Shown: positions 1 to 8,776 of the stretch, one piece after another
Numbering within the stretch: position 1 is the first letter of the stretch
How the letters are laid out: each line of letters opens with the position of its first letter
Assembly: GCA_002404605.1 (NCBI GenBank)
Contig: DHKA01000050.1
Span: 36,910-66,365 of the forward strand
Direction of reading: 5' to 3'
Length of the DNA: 29,456 nt
Origin: Clostridiales bacterium UBA4706
GTDB taxonomy: Bacteria > Bacillota > Clostridia > Oscillospirales > Oscillospiraceae
Notes under the pieces: model-generated
The model's database searches: none
Seen by the model: only the letters and a program-made list of their open reading frames with translations
Told to the model about the DNA's origin: nothing
Made by a program: the position numbers and the translations under genes

Positions 1-39
1 GCGCAGAAGCTCATCCAGGAGCTCTCCGCCGCCAACTGA
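1..39 (+). CDS. 3' end of upstream gene, probably the substrate-binding protein of the phosphonate-type ABC transporter (partial)
   Basis: Frame 1 reads through the window edge and ends with ...QKLIQELSAAN and a TGA stop at 37-39. Only 12 codons are visible, so the protein cannot be identified from its own sequence. The assignment to a PhnD-like binding protein is inferred from position: the next genes are the ATPase and two permeases of a phosphonate-family importer, and the binding protein gene commonly precedes them. A large hairpin separates it from the ATPase gene. Confidence 0.4.
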   Translation, partial: AQKLIQELSAAN

Positions 40-54
40 GACACTTTCCCAACT

Positions 55-104
55 GCGGGGAGGACGGCACAGCATCAAACCTTCCGCTGTGCTGCCCTCC
101 CCGC
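55..104 (+). promoter_or_regulatory. Large intergenic hairpin between the binding-protein gene and phnC
   Basis: The arms 55-73 and 86-104 are complementary over 19 bp with two mismatches and a 12-nt loop. No T-run follows, so it is not a classical terminator. Such hairpins after binding-protein genes often protect the upstream message and lower read-through into the ATPase and permease genes; that role is inferred here. Confidence 0.6.
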
Positions 105-130
105 GCGTTATATAAGAAAGAGGAGTCCGT

Positions 131-882
<752 letters not shown>

Positions 883-886
<4 letters not shown>

Positions 887-1704
887 GTCTCTACGACCGC
901 GTGTTCAAGCCCCGCACCTACACGCTCTCCGACGGAACGGTCGTGAAGGAAAAACGCAGCCGCGCGCCGATCGTCATTCTCATCGTGGTGGCGCTCGCGG
1001 CGGTCTCCGTGCGCGTGACGGGGTTTGATTTTTCCGTGCTCGTAAAGCGCGGCAGCAAGTTCTTCGATATCCTCAAGGCCATGTTCCCGCCGAACACCGC
1101 TTATCTCTCCAAGATATGGGAGCCGCTGTGGGACACGATCAAAATGTCGTTCCTCGGCTCGTTCATCGGCGCGGTGCTGGCCATTCCGTTCGCCGTCGCC
1201 GCGGCGAGCAATATCGTCACGAACCGCGTCGTCGTATTCATTGTGCGGCTCTTTCTGAGTCTCGTCCGCACGCTGCCGACGCTCGTGTGCGCGCTGATCG
1301 CTACCTACATCTTCGGTCTCGGCACGATGGCGGGTACGTGCGCCATCGCGGTTTTCACGTTTGCCTATGTCGGCAAGCAGCTCTTCGAGATCATCGAAAC
1401 GGTCGATATGGGGCCGTATGAGGCGATGGAGGCACTCGGCGCAACGCGGCTGCAGGCCTTCACGACCGCCGTGTTCCCGCAGGTGCTGCCGACGTATCTT
1501 TCCGTTTCGCTCTTCTGTCTGGAGGGCAACGTGCGCTATGCGTCCATCCTCGGCTACGTGGGTGCGGGTGGTCTCGGCCTCATTATGAACGAGAAGATCG
1601 GCTGGCGCGAGTACGACAGTCTCGGCATGATCCTCATCGTTCTTTTCGTGACCGTCATCGTCATCGAGGCGCTCAGCCACTGGCTGCGCAAGCGCCTGAC
1701 CTGA
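883..1704 (+). CDS. phnE: Phosphonate-family ABC transporter permease, first copy
   Basis: This 273-residue inner-membrane permease begins with a polar N-terminus, then a hydrophobic segment near 30-47 and several more from about 87 to 270. The conserved EAA loop that contacts the ATPase lies at about 180-202 (EAMEALGATRLQAF, then a FPQVLP ending). The ATG overlaps the phnC stop in an ATGA, so the two are translationally coupled. It is followed 13 nt later by a second, divergent permease, consistent with a heterodimeric membrane channel, as in other two-permease phosphonate-type operons. Confidence 0.88.
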
Positions 1705-1717
1705 GGGGGGACGAGCT

Positions 1718-2527
1718 ATGGACAAGAAAATTCTCAAGGCCTACGAATCCGCGCCGAAAACGTGGATCTGGCAGCTCCTCGCGGCGTTCATCGTCGCGTG
1801 CCTGCTCGCGTGGTCGGGCAGCGCCGTCCGCGTGAGCAACCCCACCGGCAACGGCCTTGCCGTGGCGGGAAACATCCTCTCCGGTATTTTCCATCCGTCG
1901 GGAAAGCTTCTTTTCACGCTCGGCACGAACGGCGTGCCGTACCTGCTGCTGGAAACGTTCTGCATCGCGTTTCTCGGCACGATCGTCGGCGCGGTCATCT
2001 CGCTGCCGCTGGCATTCCTTTCGGCGAGCAATCTGGTGTCGAAACCGGTCGCGCTCATCGGGCGCACCGTGATCGCCGCCATCCGCACGATCCCGGCGTT
2101 TGTCTACGGTCTCATGTTCATCCGCGTCACCGGTCCCGGACCGTTCGCTGGCCTTCTCACGATGTCGCTCTGCTCGATCGGCATGGTGACGAAGATGTTT
2201 ATTGAAAGCATCGAGGATCTCGATAAGCGCATTCTCGAATCGCTTGACGCCGCCGGATGCACTACCTTCCAGAAGATCCGCTACGGCATCCTGCCGCAGC
2301 TCACAGCGGACTTTACCTCCACGATCATCTACCGCTTTGACATGAACCTGCGCGATGCCACCGTTCTCGGTCTCGTCGGCGCGGGCGGCATCGGCGCGCC
2401 GCTCATCTTTGCGATGAGCTCCTACCGCTGGAACGAGGTGGGCGCGATATTGCTCGGGCTCATCGTGCTCGTGCTCATCATCGAGTGGATCTCCGCGAAG
2501 ATCCGCACGAAGCTTGCAAGGGGATAA
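1718..2527 (+). CDS. phnE: Phosphonate-family ABC transporter permease, second copy
   Basis: This 269-residue permease is homologous to the preceding one but clearly diverged. Hydrophobic segments occur near 15-32, 76-102, 112-135 and further downstream, with an EAA loop at about 174-196 (ESLDAAGCTTFQKI then YGILPQL). A G-rich Shine-Dalgarno (GAGGGGGGAC) lies just upstream of the ATG. It likely pairs with the first permease and the PhnC ATPase. The next gene starts 6 nt after its stop, so the phosphatase belongs to the same transcript. Confidence 0.88.
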   Translation: MDKKILKAYESAPKTWIWQLLAAFIVACLLAWSGSAVRVSNPTGNGLAVAGNILSGIFHPSGKLLFTLGTNGVPYLLLETFCIAFLGTIVGAVISLPLAFLSASNLVSKPVALIGRTVIAAIRTIPAFVYGLMFIRVTGPGPFAGLLTMSLCSIGMVTKMFIESIEDLDKRILESLDAAGCTTFQKIRYGILPQLTADFTSTIIYRFDMNLRDATVLGLVGAGGIGAPLIFAMSSYRWNEVGAILLGLIVLVLIIEWISAKIRTKLARG

Positions 2528-2533
2528 AACGCT

Positions 2534-4051
2534 ATGGCAGATAAGAAGCTGACCATTTACTTCACTTCCGACCTGCACGGATACATTTACCCCACGGACT
2601 ACCGCAGCCGCGATGAGCGGGACATCGGTCTTTTCAAGTGCGCGAGCCGCTTTGAAAAAGACGGCAACACGCTCGTCATCGACGGCGGCGATCTGCTGCA
2701 GGGCTCGCCGCTGGGCGCCTTCTGCCACGACACGATCGGCGACGGCCGCGCCTTTGCCGAGATCATGAATCGCTGCGGCTACGACTATGTGACGCTCGGC
2801 AACCACGATTTCAACTTCGGCATGGACTATCTTGGCTCATATCTCGGGGATCTGAACGCGCGGTGCGTGTGCGAAAATGTGAGCGCAAAAAACGGCTGCG
2901 CGCCGCTCTATCCGGCGTGCGTTCACACGCTCGAAAACGGCCTGCGCGTCGGCATCGTCGGCATCGTGACGGACTATGTGAACATCTGGGAGCGGCCGGA
3001 GCACATCGCCGCCATCCGCATCTCCGATCCGATCCCCGCGGCGGCCGCGGCGCTCGAAAAGCTCAAAAAGATCTCGGACATCACGCTCTGCGTCTACCAC
3101 GGCGGCTTTGAGCGCGATCTTGCCACGGGGCGCGTCCTCTCCGCCACGCACGAAAACGTTGCCTACCGCATTTGTCAGGAGCTGGATTTTGATATCCTGC
3201 TGACCGGCCACCAGCACATGTCCGTGCCGGGACGGACGCTTTTCGGCACGTTCGTCGTGCAGCCGTCCGACCGCGGACAGGAGTTTATCCGCGTTGAAGC
3301 GGAGCTTTCCGGGGAAGAAAAGCGCATTACGAGCGAGACCGTCCCCGCGCACGGCGCGTGCCGCCGCGAATGGCTCGAAGAGTTTTCCGAGATGGAGCGC
3401 GGCGCGCAGAACTGGCTCGATGAGGTGATCGGCACGCTGCCGCGCGCGCTCACGCCGGACACGCCGCTGCGCATGGCGTCGGAGGGAAATGCGCTCGCCG
3501 ATCTCTTCAATGCGGTACAGCTCTGGGCGAGCGGGGCGCAGCTTTCGGCGACGAGCCTGGCAAACGACGTGGCGGGACTGCCCAGGACGGTGCGCCGCCG
3601 CGATCTTCTCATCGCGTATCCGTACACGAATACGCTCGCGGTGCTGGAGATCACGGGGAAGGTGCTCAAAGCGGCGCTTGAGCGCAGCGCGGAGTATTTC
3701 TCCCGCGGCGAGGACGGGGCGCTCTGCGTTTCGGACGTTTTTCTCCGCCCGAAGGTGGAGCATTATAATTACGACTACTATGCCGGAGTCTCGTATGTGT
3801 ACGATATCTCCCAGCCTGCGGGCGAGCGGGTGGCGTCCATGCGCGTGAACGGACAGGACGTGCGCGAGGACGACACCTTCACCATCTGCCTCAACAGCTA
3901 CCGCGCCAGCGGCACGGGCGGATACGACTTTTATGTCGGCTGCCGCGTCGTGCGCGAGATCGGCACGGAGATGGCGGATCTGATTTTGGATTATTTTAAA
4001 GAATTTAAGGGCAATATCCCGGCGCTGCAAAGCGATTTTCATGTGATCTGA
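2534..4051 (+). CDS. Cytoplasmic 5'-nucleotidase / metallophosphatase family protein
   Basis: This 505-residue protein has the two-domain layout of bacterial 5'-nucleotidases. The N-terminal calcineurin-like metallophosphatase domain shows SDLHG (D13, H15), GGD (D53), GNHDF (N90, H91, D92), H189 and GHQH (H226, H228), the di-metal site residues. The C-terminal substrate domain includes EGNALADL near 315, a YPYTNTL segment near 360 and the YRASGTGGYDF signature near 455. Most family members are exported, but this one starts MADKKLTIYF with no signal peptide, so it should act in the cytoplasm. Being the last gene of the transporter operon, it may release phosphate from an imported phosphoester. 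The exact substrate is unknown. Confidence 0.8.
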   Translation: MADKKLTIYFTSDLHGYIYPTDYRSRDERDIGLFKCASRFEKDGNTLVIDGGDLLQGSPLGAFCHDTIGDGRAFAEIMNRCGYDYVTLGNHDFNFGMDYLGSYLGDLNARCVCENVSAKNGCAPLYPACVHTLENGLRVGIVGIVTDYVNIWERPEHIAAIRISDPIPAAAAALEKLKKISDITLCVYHGGFERDLATGRVLSATHENVAYRICQELDFDILLTGHQHMSVPGRTLFGTFVVQPSDRGQEFIRVEAELSGEEKRITSETVPAHGACRREWLEEFSEMERGAQNWLDEVIGTLPRALTPDTPLRMASEGNALADLFNAVQLWASGAQLSATSLANDVAGLPRTVRRRDLLIAYPYTNTLAVLEITGKVLKAALERSAEYFSRGEDGALCVSDVFLRPKVEHYNYDYYAGVSYVYDISQPAGERVASMRVNGQDVREDDTFTICLNSYRASGTGGYDFYVGCRVVREIGTEMADLILDYFKEFKGNIPALQSDFHVI

Positions 4052-4115
4052 ACATTACCGGGAGAATATAACATTACGCGCACGCGGCGCAGGAGGTCCG
4101 GCGGGAAACCAACGC

Positions 4116-4144
4116 TTGACACCTGCGCCGCTTGCGCGTAAAAT
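4116..4144 (+). promoter_or_regulatory. Sigma-A type promoter for plsY
   Basis: TTGACA at 4116-4121 and TAAAAT at 4139-4144 are separated by exactly 17 bp, close to the housekeeping consensus. The predicted transcription start is near 4151, leaving a leader of about 70 nt before plsY. Confidence 0.7.
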
Positions 4145-4224
4145 ATAAAGAAACGGTTAAGACTTTCTTAATTCGATACGAAAAATAAATCCTCGTGCGG
4201 GCTTTCCGCAGAAAGGGGGTCAAT

Positions 4225-4836
4225 ATGCTTCCCTATGCCGTCACCATTCTCGGCGCATACCTCATCGGCTGCTCCAACATGGCGCTGTATCTCTCCCGGT
4301 GGAAGGGCGTGAACCTGCGCGCCGGAGGATCGAAGAATCTCGGCGCTTCCAACGCTTTTGCGCTCATGGGCTGGAAGGCGGGGCTGCTCGTCGCCGTCCA
4401 TGACATCGGCAAGGCCGTGCTTGCGGTCGAGCTCTCCAAGTGGATCTTCCCGGCAGTGCCGCTGCTCGGCTTCATTGCGGGCGTGGCGTGCGTGCTGGGG
4501 CATATGTTCCCGTTCTATCTCAAATTCAAGGGCGGCAAGGGCTTCGCCTCGTATCTCGGCATGATCCTTGCCATCAACTGGAAATTTGCGCTGTGCATTC
4601 TGGCGGCGGTCGTCGTTCTCACCGTGCTGACGGACTACATCGTTGTCGGCACCGTGACGAGCGTTGTTTCGTTCCCGATCTACACCGCCATCCGCAGCGG
4701 CTGGCTCCCGCTCGTCATCCTCTGCGTGGCGACGCTCGCCATCCTCATCAAGCACCGCGAAAACTTTGTCCGCATCTGGAACGGCACGGAAATGGGTCTT
4801 TCCAGCGCCGGGCGGGGAAAATACAAAGCGAAATAA
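4225..4836 (+). CDS. plsY: Acyl-phosphate:glycerol-3-phosphate acyltransferase PlsY family
   Basis: This integral membrane enzyme family transfers an acyl group from acyl-phosphate to glycerol-3-phosphate, the first step of phospholipid synthesis in Firmicutes. From the ATG at 4225 the protein is 203 residues, a usual PlsY length. The three conserved loop motifs are present: GGSKNLGASNAF at 34-45, GHMFPFYLKFKGGKG at 92-106 and KHRENFVRI at 176-184, between hydrophobic helices. The first motif has S-K-N-L where many members have S-G-N-P, so this is a somewhat divergent member and may be a second paralogue. The start at 4225 has AAAGGGGG 5 nt upstream; an upstream GTG at 4195 lacks a ribosome site. 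The gene is monocistronic, bounded by its own promoter and terminator. Confidence 0.85.
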   Translation: MLPYAVTILGAYLIGCSNMALYLSRWKGVNLRAGGSKNLGASNAFALMGWKAGLLVAVHDIGKAVLAVELSKWIFPAVPLLGFIAGVACVLGHMFPFYLKFKGGKGFASYLGMILAINWKFALCILAAVVVLTVLTDYIVVGTVTSVVSFPIYTAIRSGWLPLVILCVATLAILIKHRENFVRIWNGTEMGLSSAGRGKYKAK

Positions 4837-4850
4837 GAACAAGGTAAAAT

Positions 4851-4893
4851 AAGCCAGCCGGGAAGACGGTCTCGTCTTCCCGGCTGGCTTTTG
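4851..4893 (+). terminator. Intrinsic terminator of plsY
   Basis: A perfect 18-bp stem (4851-4868 with 4873-4890), a 4-nt loop and TTTT at the 3' edge, starting 14 nt after the plsY stop. Confidence 0.9.
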
Positions 4894-4946
4894 TAAAAAT
4901 CAGACCGGAGCAGGTCGGGAGGGGGATCCCGACCTGCTCCGGTCTG
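4893..4946 (-). terminator. Second perfect hairpin, terminator-like on the minus strand
   Basis: Arms 4901-4920 and 4927-4946 form a perfect 20-bp stem. On the plus strand no T-run follows. On the minus strand the stem is followed by ATTTTT (complement of 4894-4900), so it would terminate leftward transcription. No leftward gene is present immediately to the right, so its purpose is unclear. Confidence 0.6.
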
Positions 4947-5170
4947 TCTGAAGAGACGGAGAAAAGCAGCAATGAAACATATCCTCAAAAGAGAATTATT
5001 CTTTGCAGAAAATAATATAGCATACCCGCCCCCAAAAAGCAAGCTCTTTTTGAAAATAAATAAGAAGTGCAAATGCATATGTAAATTGCGGGAAATGATG
5101 CACGCATCCGGCGGCGAACGCCGGGGACATGGCGTTGGCGGCCCGAAAACGCAATTTCATAAGATCATAC

Positions 5171-5229
5171 TTGCAAAAAATAAGAGGCATCGGTATAATA
5201 AAATGTACCGGCTCTTTTGCAGGAGCCGG
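5171..5229 (+). promoter_or_regulatory. Promoter and 5'-terminal hairpin for the methyltransferase-gdhA unit
   Basis: TTGCAA at 5171-5176 and a perfect TATAAT at 5194-5199 are 17 bp apart. Transcription should start near 5206. A 7-bp GC-rich hairpin (5208-5214 with 5223-5229) lies immediately at the predicted 5' end, the layout seen in mRNAs stabilised by a 5' stem-loop. Confidence 0.65.
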
Positions 5230-5268
5230 AACGAATATAAATATGTAAAGTAACAGGAGGGACCCCTC

Positions 5269-5973
5269 ATGGATAAACTGCGGCAGGAGCTTTCTACGCT
5301 TCATATCGAGAAGGCACTCGATATCGCCACGCGTGACGGCGCGTTTGCCAAGGAGATGTACGCCGGGTTCGGCAGCTGCAAGGAGATCGTCGCGCTCGAC
5401 CGCACCGACAAGATGTTTGAAAAGGGAAGGGAGAAGTGCGCCGGCATGCCGGTGAGCTTCGTTATCGGCGACGCGTGCCATATGGATTTCGAGGATAACA
5501 CCTTCGACGTCGTCGGCATCGGCAACTCTCTGCATCACATCCCCGATCTTGCGGCGCTGCTCGCGGAGATGAAGCGTGTCGTGAAGCCCGGCGGACTCAT
5601 CATCATCAGCGAGATGTACAATGACGGCCAGCCCAAGGCGAGCCTCACGCACTGGATCCTCCACGATATCGACTGCACGATGCACACCATCGACGGTATT
5701 TACCATCATCCGACCTACTCGAAGAGCGAGATCCTCTGGCTCGCGCGCAACGCGGGGCTGACCGTGGAGAAGACGCTCTGCGATCTCATCGACGATCCCA
5801 AGGTCGTCGCCAAGCTGCGCGAGCGCATCGCCGCTGTGCCGGAAAATCTCAAGAAATACGAGAGCAGCCCGGCGCACGCCTTCCTCGCGGCCGAGGCCGC
5901 GTGGCTCAACGAGGAATATGAGGCCAACGGCGTCACCTCCGCCGAGCAGCTCGTCGTATTCTGCCGCAAGTAA
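5269..5973 (+). CDS. Class I SAM-dependent methyltransferase, UbiE-like
   Basis: This 234-residue protein has a Rossmann-type methyltransferase core. SAM-binding motif I is ALDIATRDGAFA at 16-27, which is unusual because the normal glycine-rich GxGxG is reduced. The acidic end of strand 2 is VALDRT (D44), and GDACHMDFEDNTFD at 67-80 and KPGG near 106 follow the UbiE/COQ5 pattern. The C-terminal half is less conserved and likely binds the acceptor, which cannot be named. AGGAGGGA sits about 9 nt before the ATG. It is probably co-transcribed with the glutamate dehydrogenase gene 27 nt downstream. Confidence 0.75.
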   Translation: MDKLRQELSTLHIEKALDIATRDGAFAKEMYAGFGSCKEIVALDRTDKMFEKGREKCAGMPVSFVIGDACHMDFEDNTFDVVGIGNSLHHIPDLAALLAEMKRVVKPGGLIIISEMYNDGQPKASLTHWILHDIDCTMHTIDGIYHHPTYSKSEILWLARNAGLTVEKTLCDLIDDPKVVAKLRERIAAVPENLKKYESSPAHAFLAAEAAWLNEEYEANGVTSAEQLVVFCRK

Positions 5974-6000
5974 TAAAAAACCGAAAGGAAGAACATATTC

Positions 6001-7350
6001 ATGCTCAAAAACGCCTACCTCCAGCGGGTATACGATCAGGTGCTTGCGCGCGATCCCAATGCTCCGGAATTTCACCAGTGCATCCGGGAGTTTCTGGAAA
6101 GTCTCGAAGGCATCGTCGATAAGCACCCCGAGTGGGAGCGCAACGCCATTCTCGAACGCTTCGTTGAGCCCGACCGGATCATCACGTTCCGCGTCACCTG
6201 GGTGGACGATGCCGGAAAGGTGCAGGTCAACCGCGGCTACCGCGTGCAGTACAACTCCGCCATCGGTCCTTACAAGGGCGGACTGCGCTTCCATCCGTCG
6301 GTCAACCTCTCGGTCATGAAGTTCCTCGGTTTTGAGATGAATCTCAAGAACGGCCTCACGACGCTGCCCATCGGCGGCGGCAAGGGCGGCTCGGACTTTG
6401 ACCCCCACGGAAAGAGCGAGAACGAGATCATGCGCTTCTGCCAGGCGTTCATCACCGAACTTTACCGTCACATCGGCCAGTTTACCGACGGCCCCGCCGG
6501 GGATATCGGCGTCGGCAGCCGCGAGATCGGCTACATGTTCGGCCAGATGAAGCGCATCACCAACCAGTTCGACGCCGCGACGCTCACCGGCAAGCACCTC
6601 TCTTACGGCGGCTCGCTCGTGCGCACCGAGGCCACCGGCTACGGCATATGCTACTTCACCGACGAGGTGCTCCACCACCAGCTCAACACCTCCTTTGAAG
6701 GCAAGACCGTCATCGTCTCCGGCAGCGGCAACGTGGCGACCTACGCCGCGGAAAAGGCCATGCAGCTCGGCGGCAAGGTCGTGTGCATGTCCGACTCCAA
6801 CGGTTATGTCCACGATCCCGACGGCATCAAGCTCGATCTCATCAAGGACATCAAGCAGAACCGCCGCGCGCGCATCAAGGTCTACGCCGACGAGGTGGAA
6901 GGCGCGACGTACCACGAGGGCTGCCGCAACATCTGGGATGTGCCGTGCGACGTGGCGCTCCCGTGCGCGACGCAGAACGAGGTGGACGTGGCCGAGGCGA
7001 AGAAGATCATCGACGGCGGCGCCATGATCCTCACCGAGGGCGCGAATATGCCCTGCACGCTTGAAGCCGTCGCCATGCTGCAGGCGGCGGGCATCCCCGT
7101 CAGCCCGGCCAAGGCAGCGAACGCCGGCGGCGTTTCGACCTCCGCGCTCGAGATGACCCAGAACAGCATGCGCCTGAGCTGGACGTTCGAGGAAGTGGAC
7201 GAGCGCCTGCACAACATCATGCGCGGCATTTACAAGGCCGCTTACGACGCCTCCGTCGAGGCCGGACAGCCCGGAAATCTCGTCGTCGGCGCGAATATCG
7301 CGAGCTTCCTCAAGATCGCGGACGCGATGCTGCATCAGGGCATTGTGTAA
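6001..7350 (+). CDS. gdhA: Glutamate dehydrogenase, NADP-type hexameric family
   Basis: It interconverts glutamate and 2-oxoglutarate plus ammonia in the cytoplasm. The 449-residue length and motifs fit the bacterial family I enzyme: KGGLRFHPSV at 92-101, GGGKGGSDFDP with the catalytic lysine at 128, TDGPAGDIG with the catalytic aspartate at 168, and the dinucleotide fold VSGSGNVATYAAEK near 239-252. AAGGAAG at 5985-5991 precedes the ATG. Whether it uses NADP or NAD cannot be settled by eye, though the family points to NADP. A bidirectional terminator follows. The enzyme could assimilate ammonia released by the nicotinate pathway, but it is a separate transcription unit. Confidence 0.93.
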   Translation: MLKNAYLQRVYDQVLARDPNAPEFHQCIREFLESLEGIVDKHPEWERNAILERFVEPDRIITFRVTWVDDAGKVQVNRGYRVQYNSAIGPYKGGLRFHPSVNLSVMKFLGFEMNLKNGLTTLPIGGGKGGSDFDPHGKSENEIMRFCQAFITELYRHIGQFTDGPAGDIGVGSREIGYMFGQMKRITNQFDAATLTGKHLSYGGSLVRTEATGYGICYFTDEVLHHQLNTSFEGKTVIVSGSGNVATYAAEKAMQLGGKVVCMSDSNGYVHDPDGIKLDLIKDIKQNRRARIKVYADEVEGATYHEGCRNIWDVPCDVALPCATQNEVDVAEAKKIIDGGAMILTEGANMPCTLEAVAMLQAAGIPVSPAKAANAGGVSTSALEMTQNSMRLSWTFEEVDERLHNIMRGIYKAAYDASVEAGQPGNLVVGANIASFLKIADAMLHQGIV

Positions 7351-7361
7351 TTTTAAACAGC

Positions 7362-7402
7362 AAAAAAACCGCCTGTGTACGTTCCTGTGCACAGGCGGTT
7401 TT
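7362..7402. terminator. Bidirectional terminator between gdhA and the minus-strand gene
   Basis: A 13-bp perfect stem (7365-7377 with 7390-7402) has an A-run on its left and a T-run on its right, so it can end transcription arriving from either side. It lies 11 nt after the gdhA stop and 14 nt after the stop of the convergent gene. Confidence 0.88.
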
Positions 7403-7416
7403 GCATCTGTCCGGCA

Positions 7417-7728
7417 TTATCCCTCAAGCGTGATAACGCCGGCGGCAATATAGGAGAGGATCGTTACCCAGTCCTCCGCGGTCTCGCTGAAATCACGCTC
7501 CGCCCAATGCTCGAGCAGTCCCCAGTACCGGGAGAAGAGGCAGTGCGTGGCATAGTCATAAACTATGCCGCGCTTGATCGGCTCACTGTCCTCCGGGGAA
7601 CGCGCCAAAACGAGCCGGCAGCGCCGGGCATAATCGTAAAAGTGCTTTCGGAACAGCTCGTGGAATAGGAAGTAGTTCTGCGGCTCAAAGAAAAAATGGA
7701 TATCATCCGTCGATGCGCATTTTTCCAT
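7417..7728 (-). CDS. Hypothetical protein resembling the C-terminal domain of a TetR-family regulator; start in doubt
   Basis: The 103-residue open frame is rich in aromatic helices (YFLFHELFRKHFYDYARRC near 19-37, YATHCLFSRYWGLLEHWAE near 59-77) and ends in a pattern like the ligand-binding C-terminal part of TetR regulators. No DNA-binding helix-turn-helix precedes it. The ATG at 7728 has no well-spaced ribosome site. A strong one (GGAGG, complement of 7744-7748) instead serves an ATG at 7738, 5 nt away but one base out of frame across a run of six A. It may be a truncated or frameshifted regulator, or a small stand-alone protein. Terminator and promoter placement show that this strand is or was transcribed. 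Confidence 0.4.
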   Translation of the reverse strand: MEKCASTDDIHFFFEPQNYFLFHELFRKHFYDYARRCRLVLARSPEDSEPIKRGIVYDYATHCLFSRYWGLLEHWAERDFSETAEDWVTILSYIAAGVITLEG

Positions 7729-7877
7729 CTTTTTTCATGGCAGCCTCCAAACCGACAAAACGAGCGATTTTGTTGAGATCATTTCGGGGAAAACATATAA
7801 GAAAAAACGGGAGTATTGCGGATTGTATTTGGTGATTCCGCACTATAAAGTAAGGATAGAACATAGCTTATTTTGTA

Positions 7878-7906
7878 AGCATATCACATAACGGGGAACT
7901 GGTCAA
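7878..7906 (-). promoter_or_regulatory. Possible promoter for the minus-strand gene
   Basis: Read on the minus strand, TTGACC (complement of 7901-7906) and TATGCT (complement of 7878-7883) are 17 bp apart. The predicted start near 7871 leaves a long leader of about 130 nt before the gene. Confidence 0.4.
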
Positions 7907-7942
7907 ACGGGACGGCTGCAAAAAAGAAAGGGAGGATAAATT

Positions 7943-8776
7943 ATGAAACGATGGTTGAGCGCACTGCTGTGCGCGGTGATGCTGCTCTCGCTGTGCGCCT
8001 GCGGCGCGGTCAGTGAGCCCGCTGCCACGGCCGAGCCGACAGCGGCGGTCACGGCAGATCCGGCGGAGGAGACGGCGGAAAGAGAGTACATCGAATGCTC
8101 CGGCGGGTATGCCTATGTCGAGTATGTTCCGATGGACGACGGCGCAGTGATCTGCCTGCTGATCGTCAAGCCGGAAAAAGAGGGACAGTTCCCGACGGTC
8201 ATCACCCAGAATTGCTACTGCAAAGACGCCAACGGCGAGTTCACTGCCGAGTATATTGACGGATGTGTAACGGACGGTTCCGCGTTTGTCGAAGCAGGGT
8301 ATACATTCATTATGATGCAGACCCGGGGTACCGGAAGCAGCGAGTATGAAAGTTTCCTGCCGTATATCCACGACACGGACGATAAGCTCGAGGTGCTTGA
8401 CTGGATCCGCGAACAGGACTTTTACGATGGGGAGATCTTCTGCAACGGCCTGAGCTATGTGGGCTTCACCTCCATGGCGAGCCTGTATGCGCCCCATGAC
8501 GATATCAAGGCGATATCCATGCAGTGCCCGGTGAGCACGCGCTACGATGCGTGGTGCCAGAACGGCTTTGTCAAGCTCGGTCTTATGGGCTACTGGCAGG
8601 GACGTTTCCACCGTCCTGTCGGTGTGAATCCGGCCGAGGACTGGGAAAAGGTCGGCGGCAACGGCTCGAACGGCTACCGCGGTCTCGGCGTTGACGCCGA
8701 GCCGAAGATCGCAAACAACACGGTCTATACCGGCATTTCCGCCATTACGTATTACACGGAAGATCTGGCTGCTTAA
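7943..8776 (+). CDS. Lipoprotein with N-terminal half of a CocE/NonD (X-Pro dipeptidyl-peptidase S15-like) hydrolase; likely truncated
   Basis: The 277-residue product begins with a lipoprotein signal peptide (MKRWLSALLCAVMLLSL, lipobox LCAC with acylated Cys20) and an Ala/Thr/Pro/Glu-rich linker. The alpha/beta-hydrolase part contains QTRGTGSSE near 126-134 and the nucleophile elbow GLSYVG with Ser171. Family members run to some 550-650 residues and need an Asp and a His after this point, then a jelly-roll domain. Here the frame ends about 105 residues after the serine, so the catalytic triad is incomplete. GGGAGG at 7930-7935 precedes the ATG. It is either a decaying gene or a surface protein with another use. 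Confidence 0.6.
   Translation: MKRWLSALLCAVMLLSLCACGAVSEPAATAEPTAAVTADPAEETAEREYIECSGGYAYVEYVPMDDGAVICLLIVKPEKEGQFPTVITQNCYCKDANGEFTAEYIDGCVTDGSAFVEAGYTFIMMQTRGTGSSEYESFLPYIHDTDDKLEVLDWIREQDFYDGEIFCNGLSYVGFTSMASLYAPHDDIKAISMQCPVSTRYDAWCQNGFVKLGLMGYWQGRFHRPVGVNPAEDWEKVGGNGSNGYRGLGVDAEPKIANNTVYTGISAITYYTEDLAA

Larger units (their letters stand above)
4837..5268. other. Intergenic region rich in hairpins between plsY and the methyltransferase gene
   Basis: This 432-bp stretch has no credible gene. It holds two adjacent perfect hairpins (4851-4890 and 4901-4946), a foldable segment at 5083-5157, and a promoter with a leader hairpin (5171-5229). The foldable segment has an outer 8-bp pairing of 5083-5090 with 5150-5157 and an inner stem 5108-5113/5119-5124. 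A 93-codon frame at 4972-5253 has no ribosome site and a composition unlike the neighbours. Confidence 0.7.

Noticed and set aside
4972..5253. Plus-strand frame of 93 codons in the plsY to methyltransferase gap
   Set aside because: It has no Shine-Dalgarno, no family pattern, and overlaps a promoter and hairpins.
4996..7392. Long minus-strand open frame of 798 codons
   Set aside because: It runs antisense to the clear methyltransferase and gdhA genes and has no family resemblance. Such frames arise from GC-rich codon bias.
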